Source: Sulfitobacter sp. 20_GPM-1509m
GTDB lineage: Bacteria > Pseudomonadota > Alphaproteobacteria > Rhodobacterales > Rhodobacteraceae
Direction of reading: 5' to 3'
NCBI RefSeq assembly: GCF_000620505.1
Contig: NZ_JIBC01000004.1
Coordinates: 434,001 to 498,000, forward strand
DNA length: 64,000 nt
Positions 1-10,576 of this stretch are shown piece after piece. A program made the translations under genes and the position numbers. The notes beneath the pieces were generated by a model. The model saw nothing but the letters and a program-made list of their open reading frames with translations, made no database searches and was not told where the DNA came from. Each line of letters starts with the position of its first letter. The stretch's first letter is position 1.

Positions 1-1547
1 ACCGCGAAGGGGCCCATGGCGAAACCGAAGTCTTCCAGCGCCTTGTCGATCTCGTAAGGCGACGCGCCGTCCAGGATCATGTGATCTGCGGCGGTGCGAT
101 AGGTCGACAGGATGCGGTTGCCGATGAACCCGTCGCAGACACCCGCGCGCACGCTGATCTTGCTCATGCGTTTGCCCAGTTCGAACCCGGTGGCCACCAC
201 GTCCTTTGCGGTTTTGTCGGCCACCACGATTTCCAGCAGTTTCATCACGTGGGCGGGCGAGAAGAAGTGCAACCCGATCACGTCCTCGGGACGCTTGGTG
301 CAGGCGGCAATCTCGTTCACGTCCAGATAGGATGTGTTCGACGCAAGGATCGCGCCGGGTTTGCAAACGCGGTCCAGCTCGGTAAAGACTTTTTTCTTCA
401 CCGCCATTTCTTCGAACACCGCTTCGATCACCAGATCGACGTCCGAGAGCGCGTCATAGTTGGTCACAACCGTCAGGATGCTGGTCAGGATCGCGTCGTG
501 TTTTTCCTGGCTGATCTTGCCCCGCTTCAAGGCACCGCTCAGGTTGCCCGCGATGCGCTTGTGCGCGGCTTCGCCCGCTTCGGGTGTCATTTCCAGCAAT
601 GTCACCTGAAAGCCCGACAACAGGGCCGACGTGGCAATGCCCGCCCCCATGGTGCCGCCACCGATCACACCGATGTGTTGCAGGCTGCGGGGTTCAACGC
701 CTTTCAGCTCGGGCAGGTTGCCCACGGCACGTTCACTGAAGAACGCATGGATCATGCCCTGGCGCTGGTCCGTGGCCATCAGGTCCATGAAGATCTTGCG
801 CTCGGCGGCCAGACCTTCGGCAAAGGGTTTCTCGACACCCGCCTGCACGGCACGCACGCACCATGCGGGGGAAATCTGGCCGCGGCCACGGGCCAGAATG
901 GCCTCGAACGCGCTGTCCCAGTCGATTGCGGCGGGCGGGTCCATTTCCGACACCGGGCGGCGCGGCGCACCTGCGCCCAGCAGCGATTGCGCATAGTCGA
1001 TGCCGTTTTGTTTGGGGTCACCGTCGCGGACCTCGTCGATCAGGCCCAGCTTGGCGGCCTCATCAGCCTTGACCTGACGGCCTGTGGTCATCACGTCCAG
1101 CGCAGTCTCGACGCCGGTCAGGCGGGGCATACGCTGGGTGCCGCCGGCACCGGGGATCAGGCCCAGATGCACTTCGGGCAGACCGACACGGGCGGATGGC
1201 ACGGCGATGCGGTAATGACAGCCCAATGCGACCTCAAGCCCGCCACCCAGGCTGACACCGTGCATGGACGCGACCACCAGCAGAGGCGACGCCTCGATGC
1301 GGTTGATCAGTACGGGCAGATGCGGCTCCATCGGCGGCTTGCCGAACTCGGTGATGTCGGCACCCGCGAAAAACGCACGGCCCTCGCCCACGATCAGAAC
1401 GGCCTTGACGCCGTCGTCGGCCTCGGCACGGTCCATGCCATCCCACAGGCCCTGGCGTACGGCCTGGCTCAGTGCGTTGACGGGTGGGTTTTGTACCGTC
1501 AGCACGGCGATGTCACCATGACGGGAATATGCAATCTTGTCGCTCAT
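1..1547 (-). CDS. Bifunctional enoyl-CoA hydratase / 3-hydroxyacyl-CoA dehydrogenase, 3' end cut off by window edge
   Basis: Fatty-acid beta-oxidation enzyme of the FadJ/peroxisomal multifunctional type, hydrating enoyl-CoA and oxidising the 3-hydroxyacyl-CoA with NAD. About 515 residues are visible. The N-terminal crotonase domain (about residues 1-190) has [14 protein letters not shown] and [17 protein letters not shown], which carry both expected catalytic glutamates. A Rossmann domain near residue 300 begins [14 protein letters not shown]. The dehydrogenase motif [17 protein letters not shown] supplies the catalytic His. The reading frame is still open at base 3, so the end of the dehydrogenase domain lies outside the window. 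The ATG at 1547 gives [16 protein letters not shown], a typical start for the family. No thiolase is visible next to it. The family call is firm; choosing between FadJ and FadB names is not possible here. Confidence 0.93.
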   Translation of the reverse strand, partial: MSDKIAYSRHGDIAVLTVQNPPVNALSQAVRQGLWDGMDRAEADDGVKAVLIVGEGRAFFAGADITEFGKPPMEPHLPVLINRIEASPLLVVASMHGVSLGGGLEVALGCHYRIAVPSARVGLPEVHLGLIPGAGGTQRMPRLTGVETALDVMTTGRQVKADEAAKLGLIDEVRDGDPKQNGIDYAQSLLGAGAPRRPVSEMDPPAAIDWDSAFEAILARGRGQISPAWCVRAVQAGVEKPFAEGLAAERKIFMDLMATDQRQGMIHAFFSERAVGNLPELKGVEPRSLQHIGVIGGGTMGAGIATSALLSGFQVTLLEMTPEAGEAAHKRIAGNLSGALKRGKISQEKHDAILTSILTVVTNYDALSDVDLVIEAVFEEMAVKKKVFTELDRVCKPGAILASNTSYLDVNEIAACTKRPEDVIGLHFFSPAHVMKLLEIVVADKTAKDVVATGFELGKRMSKISVRAGVCDGFIGNRILSTYRTAADHMILDGASPYEIDKALEDFGFAMGPFA

Positions 1548-1733
1548 GACTGGGTTCTCCTCCGGGTCGGCTGTCTTGCGCGCCGGCACACAGTTTCGGG
1601 ATGCGAAACTGCATTCCGCGCCAGCGCGGTCAGATAGCCACAAGGGGCCAAGGCCCGCAAGAAGAACATAGACGCTGTGTAAAACGCCGCCACGTCACAA
1701 ACGACCCGCCGCCGCAAGGCAGCGGATGTGTGC

Positions 1734-2225
1734 CTAGCGCGGTGCGCGATAGATAAAGCAGCGCCCCGGAACCGCATGTTCCGGCAAGGGCAGCTCCTCG
1801 AACCCCTCAAAATACATCTTGTCGCTCGACACCATCACGCCGCCCGGCGCCAACAGCGGCTGCACATAAGGCGAAATGTTGCGGGCGAAAATGTCGTTCT
1901 TGGCGCGGTTGTGGCCCCCCAGATCGGCGTGCACAAGTGCTGCAACCGGCCCGAACCGTTCCAGCGCCTGTGGCAGGGTGTCATAAACATCGCCCAGCAA
2001 CAGCATGTCATCGGGCGGCGTGCTGTCGGGGTGCGACGCAACCGCACGTTCGAACACGTAGATCTCACGCGGGTCCAGCACTTTGCGCATGTGGTGATAG
2101 GTCCGCCCGTTGCCCAGACCCAACTCGAACGCGGGGCCGTCCATATAGGCCACCAAGGCGGCAGCGTGTTCAAGACAGGCGCGTTGCGACACCATCCGGT
2201 CAATAAACAAATCCAGTCGGCTCAT
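1734..2225 (-). CDS. Class I SAM-dependent methyltransferase (small, about 163 aa)
   Basis: Predicted cytosolic methyltransferase of unknown substrate. The glycine-rich SAM loop reads GPAFELGLGNGRTYHHMR near residue 30, an acidic residue follows in YVFERAV, and VAALVHADLGGHN fits the next strand. It is short for the superfamily, covering the core Rossmann fold with no substrate domain. The ATG at 2225 starts MSRLDLFIDRMVSQR. It lies 186 bp downstream of the start of the beta-oxidation gene on the same strand and is divergent from the ABC transporter operon, with about 165 bp between them. Nothing in the context indicates the methyl acceptor. Confidence 0.75.
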   Translation of the reverse strand: MSRLDLFIDRMVSQRACLEHAAALVAYMDGPAFELGLGNGRTYHHMRKVLDPREIYVFERAVASHPDSTPPDDMLLLGDVYDTLPQALERFGPVAALVHADLGGHNRAKNDIFARNISPYVQPLLAPGGVMVSSDKMYFEGFEELPLPEHAVPGRCFIYRAPR

Positions 2226-2389
2226 GCAGAAAGCTTTCTTACCAGGGCATTTCTATCCTACATGGGACACAAAGCCCTCAATGTGTAGGGTAAGTGGCAC
2301 ACAAAAGCGCCATCACTGGACCTATCGGGCGGAATCGGGTTTCACTGGTTCAAACACTGCGCCGCAAACAACGCGCAACAGGGGAAAAC

Positions 2390-4159
2390 ATGACACCACT
2401 TCTTGATGTGGCAGACCTAAGCATCGGGTTCGGCACGGCGCCGCCCGTGGTGCAGGGCGTCAGCTTTTCCGTGATGCCGGGGGAAACCCTTGCGCTGGTG
2501 GGCGAAAGCGGGTCGGGCAAGACCCTGACCTGCCGGTCGGTGTTGCGCATCCTGCCCGGTGCCGCGCAACTGCTGTCGGGCAGCATCCGCTTTGCCCGCG
2601 CGGGTGCGGTTCAGGACCTGCTGACCCTGCCCGCCCGCCAGATGCGCGACATTCGCGGCAACCACATCTCGATGATCTTTCAGGAACCGATGCGATCCCT
2701 GTCGCCGCTGCACCGGATCGGCAATCAGGTCTCAGAGGTGCTGCGCCTGCACAAGTCGAAAACCGGGGCCAACCCGCGAAAGCAGGTGCTGGAGACTTTC
2801 GAGCAGGTCGGATTTGCCGATCCCGCACGCGTCTGGCGCGCCTATCCGTTCGAGCTGTCGGGCGGCATGCGCCAGCGGGCAATGATCGCCATGGCGATGG
2901 TGGCACGCCCCGATCTGCTGATCGCGGACGAACCGACCACTGCGCTGGACGTGACCACACAGGCGCAGGTGCTGGGCCTGATCAAGCAATTGCAGCGCGA
3001 CACCGGGATGGCGGTGATTCTTGTAACGCATGATCTGGGCGTGGTCGCCAACATGGCCGAAAAGGTCGTGGTGATGAACAAGGGCATGGTGATGGAAAGC
3101 GGCCCCGCCGCGGCCGTGCTGGGCGCACCGCAACACGGCTATACGCAAAAGCTGTTCGCCGCCGCGCCGATGATCCCTCAAGTCGCGGCTCCCTCTGATC
3201 CGGTCGTCTACGATGACCTGATCCTCGACATGCAGCACGTCAGCAAAACCTATCAGGTGCGCGCGGGCGGCTGGAAAGCTCCGATCCGCGTGCGCGCCTG
3301 TATCGACGTAAACCTGTCCCTGCCCCGTGGCCGCACATTGGCCGTGGTGGGCGAAAGCGGTTCGGGCAAGACGACCTGCGCGCGCATTGCCTTGGGCGCA
3401 GAAGTGCCCGACGCCGGCAGCCGTGTGCTGTTTCGCGCCAAGGGCGCGGAAGAAGCCTTGCCGGTGCACGCCATGGACCGCGCCCAACGCACCTGTTTCC
3501 AGCGTGCGGCGCAGATGGTGTTCCAGGACCCCTATTCATCCCTGTCCCCCCGTATGCGCATTCAGGAGGCGCTGACCGAGCCGATGGAAATCCACGGTCT
3601 CGGCACCCGCGCCGACCGCCGCGAGAAGGCCGCCGAGATGCTGCGCTGGGTCGGTCTGTCGCCCGACATGCTGGGCCGCTTTCCGCACGCCTTTTCCGGC
3701 GGCCAGCGCCAGCGCCTGTCGATCGCACGCGCCCTGACGCTGGACCCGCAGCTGCTGGTCTGTGACGAGCCGACCTCGGCGCTGGACGTCAGCGTGCAGG
3801 AACAGATCCTGACGCTGCTCGAGGACATCCAGGAACGCATGGGGCTGAGCTATCTGTTCATCAGCCACGATCTAGCCGTGGTGTCGCGCATTGCCGACGA
3901 AGTCGCCGTCATGCGTCAGGGCGTGATCGTCGAACAAGCCCCGCCCGACACGCTGTTCTACAGCCCGCAGCACCCCTATACCAAGGCGCTGATCGCGGCC
4001 CAGCCCGAACCGGACCTGTCGCGCCCGATTGATCTGGCACTGGTCGCCAAGGGGGCCGGTTCGCCCGCGTCCTGGCCCGAGATGTTCCGGTTTGAGGGCA
4101 CAACCGCCCCCGCGCTGGTCGAAGTGAACCCCGGTCATCAGGTGCGCTGCCATGTTTAG
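2390..4159 (+). CDS. Duplicated ABC transporter ATP-binding protein (DppD-DppF fused type)
   Basis: Energises import of oligopeptides or a similar solute through the two permeases encoded downstream. Two complete ABC domains lie in one chain of 589 aa. The first has Walker A GESGSGKT, signature LSGGMRQR and Walker [13 protein letters not shown]. The second has [27 protein letters not shown] and [12 protein letters not shown]. Fusion of the two ATPases is also seen in YejF-type and related systems. The ATG at 2390 is preferred because it follows GGGGA by six bases and begins directly with [15 protein letters not shown]; the frame is open further upstream but without family-like sequence. It is first in a four-gene operon, and its 3' end overlaps the binding-protein gene by 8 bp. 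Confidence 0.93.
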   Translation: MTPLLDVADLSIGFGTAPPVVQGVSFSVMPGETLALVGESGSGKTLTCRSVLRILPGAAQLLSGSIRFARAGAVQDLLTLPARQMRDIRGNHISMIFQEPMRSLSPLHRIGNQVSEVLRLHKSKTGANPRKQVLETFEQVGFADPARVWRAYPFELSGGMRQRAMIAMAMVARPDLLIADEPTTALDVTTQAQVLGLIKQLQRDTGMAVILVTHDLGVVANMAEKVVVMNKGMVMESGPAAAVLGAPQHGYTQKLFAAAPMIPQVAAPSDPVVYDDLILDMQHVSKTYQVRAGGWKAPIRVRACIDVNLSLPRGRTLAVVGESGSGKTTCARIALGAEVPDAGSRVLFRAKGAEEALPVHAMDRAQRTCFQRAAQMVFQDPYSSLSPRMRIQEALTEPMEIHGLGTRADRREKAAEMLRWVGLSPDMLGRFPHAFSGGQRQRLSIARALTLDPQLLVCDEPTSALDVSVQEQILTLLEDIQERMGLSYLFISHDLAVVSRIADEVAVMRQGVIVEQAPPDTLFYSPQHPYTKALIAAQPEPDLSRPIDLALVAKGAGSPASWPEMFRFEGTTAPALVEVNPGHQVRCHV

Positions 4160-6086
4160 ACACCTGCGCCCCCTGCTGCTGGCTGCTGCCGTGGCGCTGG
4201 CCGCCCCGCTGGCGGCGCAGACGCTGCCCGTGCAGGAGAGCAGCTTTTGGGCCGACCAGGTGGCGCGTGGCGCGATGCCCCCAGCCGCCCAGCGCGTTCC
4301 ACAGGAACCGCTGATCGTCGACCTAGAAGCCAAGGGCCGCAGCTTCGGCAAACAGGGCGGCACCCTGCGCACCATGATTTCACGGTCCAAGGACGTCCGC
4401 CAAATGGTCGTCTATGGCTATGCCCGGCTGGTCGGCTATGACCAGAATTACAACCTGACACCCGACATCCTGCGCGATGTGACCGTCGAGGACGACCGCC
4501 GCTTTACCCTGCATCTGCGCAAGGGGCACAAATGGTCGGACGGATCGGATTTCACCTCGGCGGATTTTGCCTATTGGTGGAACGATGTCGCCAACAACCC
4601 CGAGCTGACCCCGAACGGCCCGCCCGACGTCATGCGGGTGCGCGGGCAACTGGCCACGATGACCTTTCCCGACCCGTGGACGGTGGTGGTGGAATGGCCC
4701 GTGGCCAACCCCGAGTTTCTGCAAGAGCTCGCGGCGGCCCGACCGCCGTTCATTTACCGGCCCTCGACCTATCTCAAGAACTTCCACGTCGATTACGCCG
4801 ACCCCGACGTGCTGGAAAAAGAGATCGACCGGCAGCGCGTGCGTGGCTGGGCCGCCCTGCACAACCGCATCGACAACATGTACAAGTTCGACAATCCCGA
4901 CCTGCCGACATTGCAGCCGTGGATGAACGCCACCCCAAACCGAACCTCGCGCCAGCTTTACGTGCGCAATCCGTATTTTCACCGTGTCGATGCACACGGC
5001 GTGCAGTTGCCCTATATCGACGTGGTGGAAATGACCGTGGTAGGGGCGGGGCTGGTCGCGGCGAAATCCAACGCGGGCGAGGTGGACCTGCAGGCGCGGG
5101 GGCTGGATTTCAATGACGTGTCGGTCCTGAAAAAGGGCGAAAGCGACGGCGGGAACTATCACACGCTGCTGTGGGGCAACGGGGCCGCCAGCCAGATCGC
5201 GATTTATCCCAACCTGAACTTTGCCGATCCCGTCTGGCGCGAGGTCATGCGCGATGTGCGCTTTCGGCGGGCCTTGTCGATGGGCATCGACCGGCACATG
5301 ATCAACCGCGCGCTGTATTTCGGGCTGGCGATGGAAGGCGGTATGACCGCCCTGCCCGAAAGCGCCTTTTTCAGCGAGGCGAACCTGCACGCCTGGGCCA
5401 GCTACGACCCCGATGCCGCAAATGCGCTGCTGGACGACATGGGCCTGACCGAGCGTACGCCCGCCGGTTTGCGCAAGCTGCCGGACGGGCGGCCCATGGA
5501 GTTCGTGATCGAAACCGCCGGCGAACGGCAAGAGGTTGAAAACGCGCTGGCCATCATCACCGACACATGGCGCGAGCTTGGGATCAAGCTGGTGATGCGC
5601 CCGCTGGACCGCGACATCCTGCGCAACCGTCTGTACGCGGGTGTCAGCATGGCGGGTGTCTGGTACGGCTGGGACAACGGGCTGCCCCAGCCCTACACAC
5701 CACCCGGTTATCTGGCCCCGACCGAACAGGACTTTATGGCCTGGCCCATGTGGGGCCAGTATTATCAAACGCGTGGCGCCGCAGGCGAACCGGTGGACAT
5801 GCCACAGGCCGAACGGCTGCTGGTGCTATCCGAAGACTGGAGCGCCGCAACCGACACGGAAACCCGCAGCGCCATCTGGCGCGAAATGCTGGAAATTCAC
5901 GCCAGCGAGCAATATGGCATCGGCATCCTGTCCGAAGCACCGCAGCCCATCGTGGTGAACAACGCCCTGCGCAATGTGCCCGAAGTGGCCACATGGGCGT
6001 GGGAGCCGGGGGCGCATTTCGGCGTGCACCGGATAGATGAATTCTGGTTCGATCTGCCTGCGCAGACAGCACAGGTGAGCGAATGA
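4152..6086 (+). CDS. ABC transporter substrate-binding protein, family 5 (peptide/oligosaccharide type)
   Basis: Periplasmic receptor of the importer, 644 aa. The N-terminus [20 protein letters not shown] followed by AAQT is a clear Sec signal peptide. The mature part has the family-5 (SBP_bac_5) features: DVTVEDDRRFTLHLRKGHKW early, then FRRALSMGIDRHMIN in the middle. At about 640 aa it is longer than DppA (about 535), as in YejA-like and some rhizobial alpha-galactoside receptors, so peptides, peptide-nucleotide compounds and oligosaccharides are all possible ligands. The gene overlaps the ATPase gene by 8 bp and the first permease gene by 4 bp, indicating translational coupling. The substrate cannot be read from the sequence. 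Confidence 0.9.
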   Translation: MFRHLRPLLLAAAVALAAPLAAQTLPVQESSFWADQVARGAMPPAAQRVPQEPLIVDLEAKGRSFGKQGGTLRTMISRSKDVRQMVVYGYARLVGYDQNYNLTPDILRDVTVEDDRRFTLHLRKGHKWSDGSDFTSADFAYWWNDVANNPELTPNGPPDVMRVRGQLATMTFPDPWTVVVEWPVANPEFLQELAAARPPFIYRPSTYLKNFHVDYADPDVLEKEIDRQRVRGWAALHNRIDNMYKFDNPDLPTLQPWMNATPNRTSRQLYVRNPYFHRVDAHGVQLPYIDVVEMTVVGAGLVAAKSNAGEVDLQARGLDFNDVSVLKKGESDGGNYHTLLWGNGAASQIAIYPNLNFADPVWREVMRDVRFRRALSMGIDRHMINRALYFGLAMEGGMTALPESAFFSEANLHAWASYDPDAANALLDDMGLTERTPAGLRKLPDGRPMEFVIETAGERQEVENALAIITDTWRELGIKLVMRPLDRDILRNRLYAGVSMAGVWYGWDNGLPQPYTPPGYLAPTEQDFMAWPMWGQYYQTRGAAGEPVDMPQAERLLVLSEDWSAATDTETRSAIWREMLEIHASEQYGIGILSEAPQPIVVNNALRNVPEVATWAWEPGAHFGVHRIDEFWFDLPAQTAQVSE

Positions 6087-7111
6087 TGTTTCTCAAATAC
6101 GCGGCCTATCGGCTGGTGACGATGCTTCTGACGCTGGGGGTGGTGTCGATCCTGATCTTTGCCATCATCAACCTGCCGCCGGGTGACTACCTGTCCAACC
6201 AGATCGCGGAACTGCGCGCCACGGGCCAGGCCGAAGGCGTCGCCAAAGCGGAGTTTCTGCGCACCGAATACGCGCTGGATCGGCCCCTGTGGATGCAATA
6301 CCTGATCTGGGTCGGTGCCGCCCCCGGCCCGCAAGGGTTCAGCGGCCTGTTGCAGGGCGATTTCGGCTGGTCTTTCGAGTTCGATCAGCCCGTGGCCGAG
6401 ATTGTGGGCGATGCCCTGTGGCTGACCGTGCTGGTGAACCTTGCCGCCGTGATCTTTGTCTATGTCGTCGCCTTGCCGCTGGGGGTGCTGGCGGCGGCGA
6501 AATCTGAAACATGGGTGGACTATTCTGCGGCCTTTGTCGGCTATCTGGGGCTGGCCACGCCGAACTTTTTGCTGGCCCTGATGCTGTTCTATTACGGGCA
6601 CAAATACATGGGTCTGCCCATCGGCGGGCTGATGGCCCCCGAATTCGAAGGCGAGCCGATGAGCCCCGCCAAGGTGCAGTCGATCCTTGTGCACCTGATC
6701 GTCCCCACATTCGTCATCGGCACGTCCGGTGCCGCGGCGATGATGCAGCGGCTGCGGGCGAACATGCTGGATGAACTGAGCAAACCCTATGTTGAGACTG
6801 CCCGGGCCAAGGGCATGTCCCCCACCCGCCTGCTGGCCAAATATCCGCTGCGTATGGCGTTCAACCCATTCGTCGCCGACATCGGCAACCTGCTGCCCGC
6901 AATGGTGTCGGGGTCGGTTCTGGTTTCGGTGGTGCTGGGGCTGCAAACGATTGGCCCCGCGCTGCTGACCGCGCTGAAATCGCAGGATCAGTTCCTGGCC
7001 GGTTTCGTGCTGATGTTCGTGGCGCTGCTGACATTGATCGGGACGATGATTTCCGACCTTCTTCTGGTGCTGCTTGACCCGCGCATCCGCTACGGAGCAC
7101 GCGAGGGATGA
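6083..7111 (+). CDS. ABC transporter permease (DppB/YejB type)
   Basis: Inner-membrane permease of 342 aa forming half of the translocation channel. It has an N-terminal transmembrane helix (YRLVTMLLTLGVVSILIFAI) and a periplasmic loop with LPPGDYLSNQ. A set of about five further helices follows, and the cytoplasmic coupling loop reads YVETARAKGMSPTRLLAKY, the EAA-type contact for the ATPase. The C-terminal helix ends in LLDPRIRYG, a typical DppB-family ending. The gene overlaps both neighbours by 4 bp (ATGA), so the four proteins are expected in fixed ratio. Confidence 0.92.
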   Translation: MMFLKYAAYRLVTMLLTLGVVSILIFAIINLPPGDYLSNQIAELRATGQAEGVAKAEFLRTEYALDRPLWMQYLIWVGAAPGPQGFSGLLQGDFGWSFEFDQPVAEIVGDALWLTVLVNLAAVIFVYVVALPLGVLAAAKSETWVDYSAAFVGYLGLATPNFLLALMLFYYGHKYMGLPIGGLMAPEFEGEPMSPAKVQSILVHLIVPTFVIGTSGAAAMMQRLRANMLDELSKPYVETARAKGMSPTRLLAKYPLRMAFNPFVADIGNLLPAMVSGSVLVSVVLGLQTIGPALLTALKSQDQFLAGFVLMFVALLTLIGTMISDLLLVLLDPRIRYGAREG

Positions 7112-8262
7112 CCACTTTGCCAAACGGCCACTATATCGACGACGCGCCCTACGATCCCGATGAGAACCTCAGCGCATTGGACCGCAAGGACATGGACGCG
7201 CCCGCCTGGCAGCTGGTCTGGCGGCGGTTCCGGCGGCACAAGCTGGGGCTGATCGCGGGGCTGTTTCTGCTGGTCAGCTACCTGCTGCTGCCTGTCGCGG
7301 GCTTTATCGCGCCCTATACGGCGAATGAACGCAGCGCCGAGTACCTCTATCACCCGCCGCAGGCGATCCATCTGTTCCACGAGGGTGCGCTGATCGGACC
7401 CTTTGTCTATCCGACCACGGGTCAGGCGGATCTGGTCAATTTCCGCTGGCAATATGAAACCGACACCGACCGGCCCATGCGGCTGCAGATGTTCTGCGAG
7501 GGTGGCGCATACAAGCTGTTGGGGTTCATCCCGTCAGACACGCACCTGTTCTGCGCCCCCGAAGGGGCGACGGTGTTCCTGTTGGGGTCCGACCGGCTGG
7601 GCCGCGACGTGTTCAGCCGTATCCTCTATGGCGCACAACTGTCGCTGACCGTGGGGCTGATCGGCATCACCGTGTCGTTTGTCCTGGGCATCTTCTTCGG
7701 CTCGATCGCGGGTTATTTCGGCGGCAAGACCGACTGGATCATCAACCGCGCCATCGAAATCCTGCGCAGCCTGCCCGAACTGCCCCTGTGGCTGGCGCTG
7801 TCGGCGGCGGTGCCGTCGAACTGGGGGCCGGTGGCGGTGTTCTTCATCATTTCGATCATCCTCGGCATTCTCGACTGGCCGGGGCTGGCGCGGGCGGTGC
7901 GGTCAAAATTCCTGAGCCTGCGCGAGGAAGAATACGTGCGTGCCGCTGAAATGATGGGGGCCAAGCCGGGGCGCGTGATCCGCAGGCATCTGTTGCCCAA
8001 CTTCATGTCGCACCTGATCGCCAGTGCCACGCTGTCGATCCCCGCGATGATCCTGGGCGAAACCGCCCTGTCGTTTCTGGGGCTGGGGCTGCGCGCGCCA
8101 GCGGTCAGCTGGGGCGTGATGCTGAACGATGCGCAGAACCTGGCCAGCATCGAGATCTATCCGTGGACGGCGATCCCGATGCTGCCGATCATTATCGTGG
8201 TTCTGGCGTTTAACTTCCTGGGCGACGGGCTGCGGGACAGCCTGGACCCTTACAAGTCTTAA
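7108..8262 (+). CDS. ABC transporter permease (DppC/YejE type)
   Basis: Second permease subunit, 384 aa. An N-terminal cytoplasmic stretch precedes the first helix (HKLGLIAGLFLLVSYLLLP). A long periplasmic insertion (about residues 65-150) separates it from the core, as in YejE-like proteins, and the core starts with LLGSDRLGRDVFSRILYGAQ, the DppC hallmark. The EAA loop is REEEYVRAAEMMGAKPGRVI, and the end is NFLGDGLRDSLDPY, the usual family C-terminus. It is the last gene of the importer operon. Its stop lies 6 bp from the stop of the convergent helicase gene, so no room remains for a separate terminator. Confidence 0.92.
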   Translation: MTTLPNGHYIDDAPYDPDENLSALDRKDMDAPAWQLVWRRFRRHKLGLIAGLFLLVSYLLLPVAGFIAPYTANERSAEYLYHPPQAIHLFHEGALIGPFVYPTTGQADLVNFRWQYETDTDRPMRLQMFCEGGAYKLLGFIPSDTHLFCAPEGATVFLLGSDRLGRDVFSRILYGAQLSLTVGLIGITVSFVLGIFFGSIAGYFGGKTDWIINRAIEILRSLPELPLWLALSAAVPSNWGPVAVFFIISIILGILDWPGLARAVRSKFLSLREEEYVRAAEMMGAKPGRVIRRHLLPNFMSHLIASATLSIPAMILGETALSFLGLGLRAPAVSWGVMLNDAQNLASIEIYPWTAIPMLPIIIVVLAFNFLGDGLRDSLDPYKS

Positions 8263-8268
8263 GTGCCC

Positions 8269-10509
8269 TTAGCCGCGCGGTTTGCGCGGCGGCTGGCTGC
8301 CGCCCGGTCCGGCAAAGCCGCGCTTGCCTGCGGGTTTGCCGGATGGCTTGCCCGCTGGTTTGCCTTTGAAGCCGCCCGCTGGTGCGCCTTTGCCTTTGGG
8401 TTTGCCACCGGCCCCCGCACCACGCGGTGTGGTCACGGCGCCATCAGCGCGGGCGTTATCCATGGTCGAGCGCGGCTTTTTCTTGTGCGCGCTGTGCGGG
8501 GTCGCGGGCTTGCCGCCTTTCGGCTTCTTGCGGCGCGGGGTCGAGGTATCGTTCCAGTCGATCGGGCCTGCCGATTTGGGCGGGCCTTTGCGCGCGGGCT
8601 TGTCGTCGGGGTTATAGTCCGACTTGGGCTTGGGGTCCGCGTTGCCCTTGTACTCGGCCTTGGCCTTGTACTCCGGCTTGGACGCGGATTTATACGCGGG
8701 CTTGTCGGATTTCGGCGCGGCATGGGTTTCCGGCGCGCGGCTCAGGGCCGGTTCGGCGCGGGGCTTGTCGTCCCACTGTTTCTTGGGCTTATCATCCCAC
8801 TGTTTTTTCGGCTTGTCGTCGCGCGGCGGACGCGGTGCGCGTTCGCCGCCTTCGCGGGCCTTGTAAGGCGGCTTGCCACCCTTGGCCGGACCACGGTCAT
8901 CGCGCGGTTTATACGCAGGCTTGGGACGGTTGGCCTCGGCGGGCGGTGTCGCCAGACGCTCCAGCTTCAGCCCGCCCTCGACGGTCATGTCATTGCCCAG
9001 GGCCGCCATGAACGCGTCGGCGCTGGATTGCAGCAATTCCACATAGGACGCGTCGTCCGAAATGCGGATCGCACCCAGGTCATCCTTGGTCACGTCACCG
9101 GCCTTGCACAGGATCGGCAGCAGGCGGCGCACTTCGACGCCCTGATTGCGACCACCCGAGACCGAGAACCAGACACTGGGGCCAAAGGCCTGGCGCGGTT
9201 TCGGTGCTTCGTTGGTGGCAGCCGACAGGTCTTCGGGCGCGGTATAGCGTTGCGCCAGCACGCGCACGGTGGCGGCGGCCAGTTGCTCGGGCGTGTACAT
9301 CTCGGCCAGCTTGGCGACCAGACCGGCTTCGCTTTCCTCGATGGGTTCGTACCACATCGGATCGGCCAGCAGGCGGGCCTCGTCCTGGGCGCGCACGGCG
9401 TCGGCACTGGGCGCTTCGCCCCATGTCGCCTCGAGCTGGGCCATTTTCAGGATGCGTGTTGCTTTCGACTGCACCTTGGCGGTGACGATCAGCGCGCTGA
9501 CGCCCTTGCGCCCTGCCCGACCCGTCCGGCCCGAGCGGTGCAACAGCGTTTCGTGGTTCGACGGCAGTTCGGCGTGCACAACCAGATCAAGGTTGGGCAG
9601 GTCGATGCCGCGCGCAGCCACATCCGTGGCCACACAGACACGCGCACGCCCGTCGCGCATCGCTTGCAGCGCGTGCGAGCGTTCGGCCTGCGTCAACTCG
9701 CCCGACAGCGCCACGACCGAGAAACCCCGGTTCGACAGGCGCGTGGTGATCCGGTTGACCATGGCACGGGTGTTGCAGAACACGATGGCGTTGGGCGCCT
9801 CGAAGAACCGCAGCGTGTTGATGATGGCGCTTTCGCCGTCGTGGTTGGCCACGGACATGGCGCGGTATTCGATATCGGCGTGCTGCGACGTGCCCGACAG
9901 GGTCGTGACCCGCTGCGCGTTGCGCTGGTATTTCTGCGCCAGACCGGCGATGGATTTCGGCACCGTGGCCGAGAACATCAGCGTGCGGCGGTCTTCGGGG
10001 CATTCACCCAGAATGTATTCCAGATCGTCGCGGAACCCCAGATCCAGCATTTCGTCGGCTTCGTCCAGAACAACACCACGGATCGATTCAAGGTTGATCG
10101 AGCCGCGCATGATGTGGTCGCGCAGGCGGCCCGGTGTGGCCACAACGATATGCGCCCCACGGTCCAGCGCACGACGTTCGTCGCGCATGTCCATGCCACC
10201 CACACAGGACGCCATCACGACGCCGGCCTTTTCATACAGCCACGCCAGTTCGCGTTTCACCTGCATCGCCAGCTCGCGGGTCGGTGCGATCACCAACGCC
10301 AGCGGCGCGTTTGCAGGATCAAAGCTTTCGCCGTCGCCCAGCAGGGTCGAGCCCAGCGCCAGGCCAAAGCCCACGGTCTTGCCCGATCCGGTCTGGGCGG
10401 ACACCAGCAAATCCTGCCCTTCAAGGGCCGGGTCTGTCACGGCCTCCTGTACGGGCGTGAGGGTTTCATATCCGCGCTGGGTCAGCGCATCGGCAAGGCT
10501 CTGTTTCAA
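8269..10509 (-). CDS. DEAD-box RNA helicase with DbpA-type RNA-binding domain and long basic tail
   Basis: ATP-dependent RNA helicase, probably for ribosome assembly or cold adaptation. Motifs in order: SAQTGSGKT (Walker A), PTRELAMQ, TPGRL, LDEADEM, FSATVP, then the C-terminal RecA domain with ATDVAARGIDLP and HRSGRTGRAGRKG. FSVSGGRNQGVEVRRLLPIL resembles the DbpA RNA-binding domain. The last quarter is a low-complexity Lys/Pro/Asp/Gly-rich tail with tandem KPKKQWDD units. The frame has no ATG upstream of motif I. TTG at 10509, beginning LKQSLADALTQRGYETLTPV as homologues do, is chosen; another TTG at 10620 would overlap the upstream lipase gene by 44 bp. Helicase identity is certain; the start is not. 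Confidence 0.9.
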   Translation of the reverse strand: MKQSLADALTQRGYETLTPVQEAVTDPALEGQDLLVSAQTGSGKTVGFGLALGSTLLGDGESFDPANAPLALVIAPTRELAMQVKRELAWLYEKAGVVMASCVGGMDMRDERRALDRGAHIVVATPGRLRDHIMRGSINLESIRGVVLDEADEMLDLGFRDDLEYILGECPEDRRTLMFSATVPKSIAGLAQKYQRNAQRVTTLSGTSQHADIEYRAMSVANHDGESAIINTLRFFEAPNAIVFCNTRAMVNRITTRLSNRGFSVVALSGELTQAERSHALQAMRDGRARVCVATDVAARGIDLPNLDLVVHAELPSNHETLLHRSGRTGRAGRKGVSALIVTAKVQSKATRILKMAQLEATWGEAPSADAVRAQDEARLLADPMWYEPIEESEAGLVAKLAEMYTPEQLAAATVRVLAQRYTAPEDLSAATNEAPKPRQAFGPSVWFSVSGGRNQGVEVRRLLPILCKAGDVTKDDLGAIRISDDASYVELLQSSADAFMAALGNDMTVEGGLKLERLATPPAEANRPKPAYKPRDDRGPAKGGKPPYKAREGGERAPRPPRDDKPKKQWDDKPKKQWDDKPRAEPALSRAPETHAAPKSDKPAYKSASKPEYKAKAEYKGNADPKPKSDYNPDDKPARKGPPKSAGPIDWNDTSTPRRKKPKGGKPATPHSAHKKKPRSTMDNARADGAVTTPRGAGAGGKPKGKGAPAGGFKGKPAGKPSGKPAGKRGFAGPGGSQPPRKPRG

Positions 10510-10576
10510 AGGTTTTGGCTTTCGTTTGCGTAAGGCACGCGACCTATGCCTTTTGACAGCACTTGTATAGCCCCTT

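Noticed and set aside
8263-10533. 756-aa plus-strand ORF antisense to the helicase
   Set aside because: Its N-terminal part is low-complexity mirror of the helicase tail; no domain or ribosome site.
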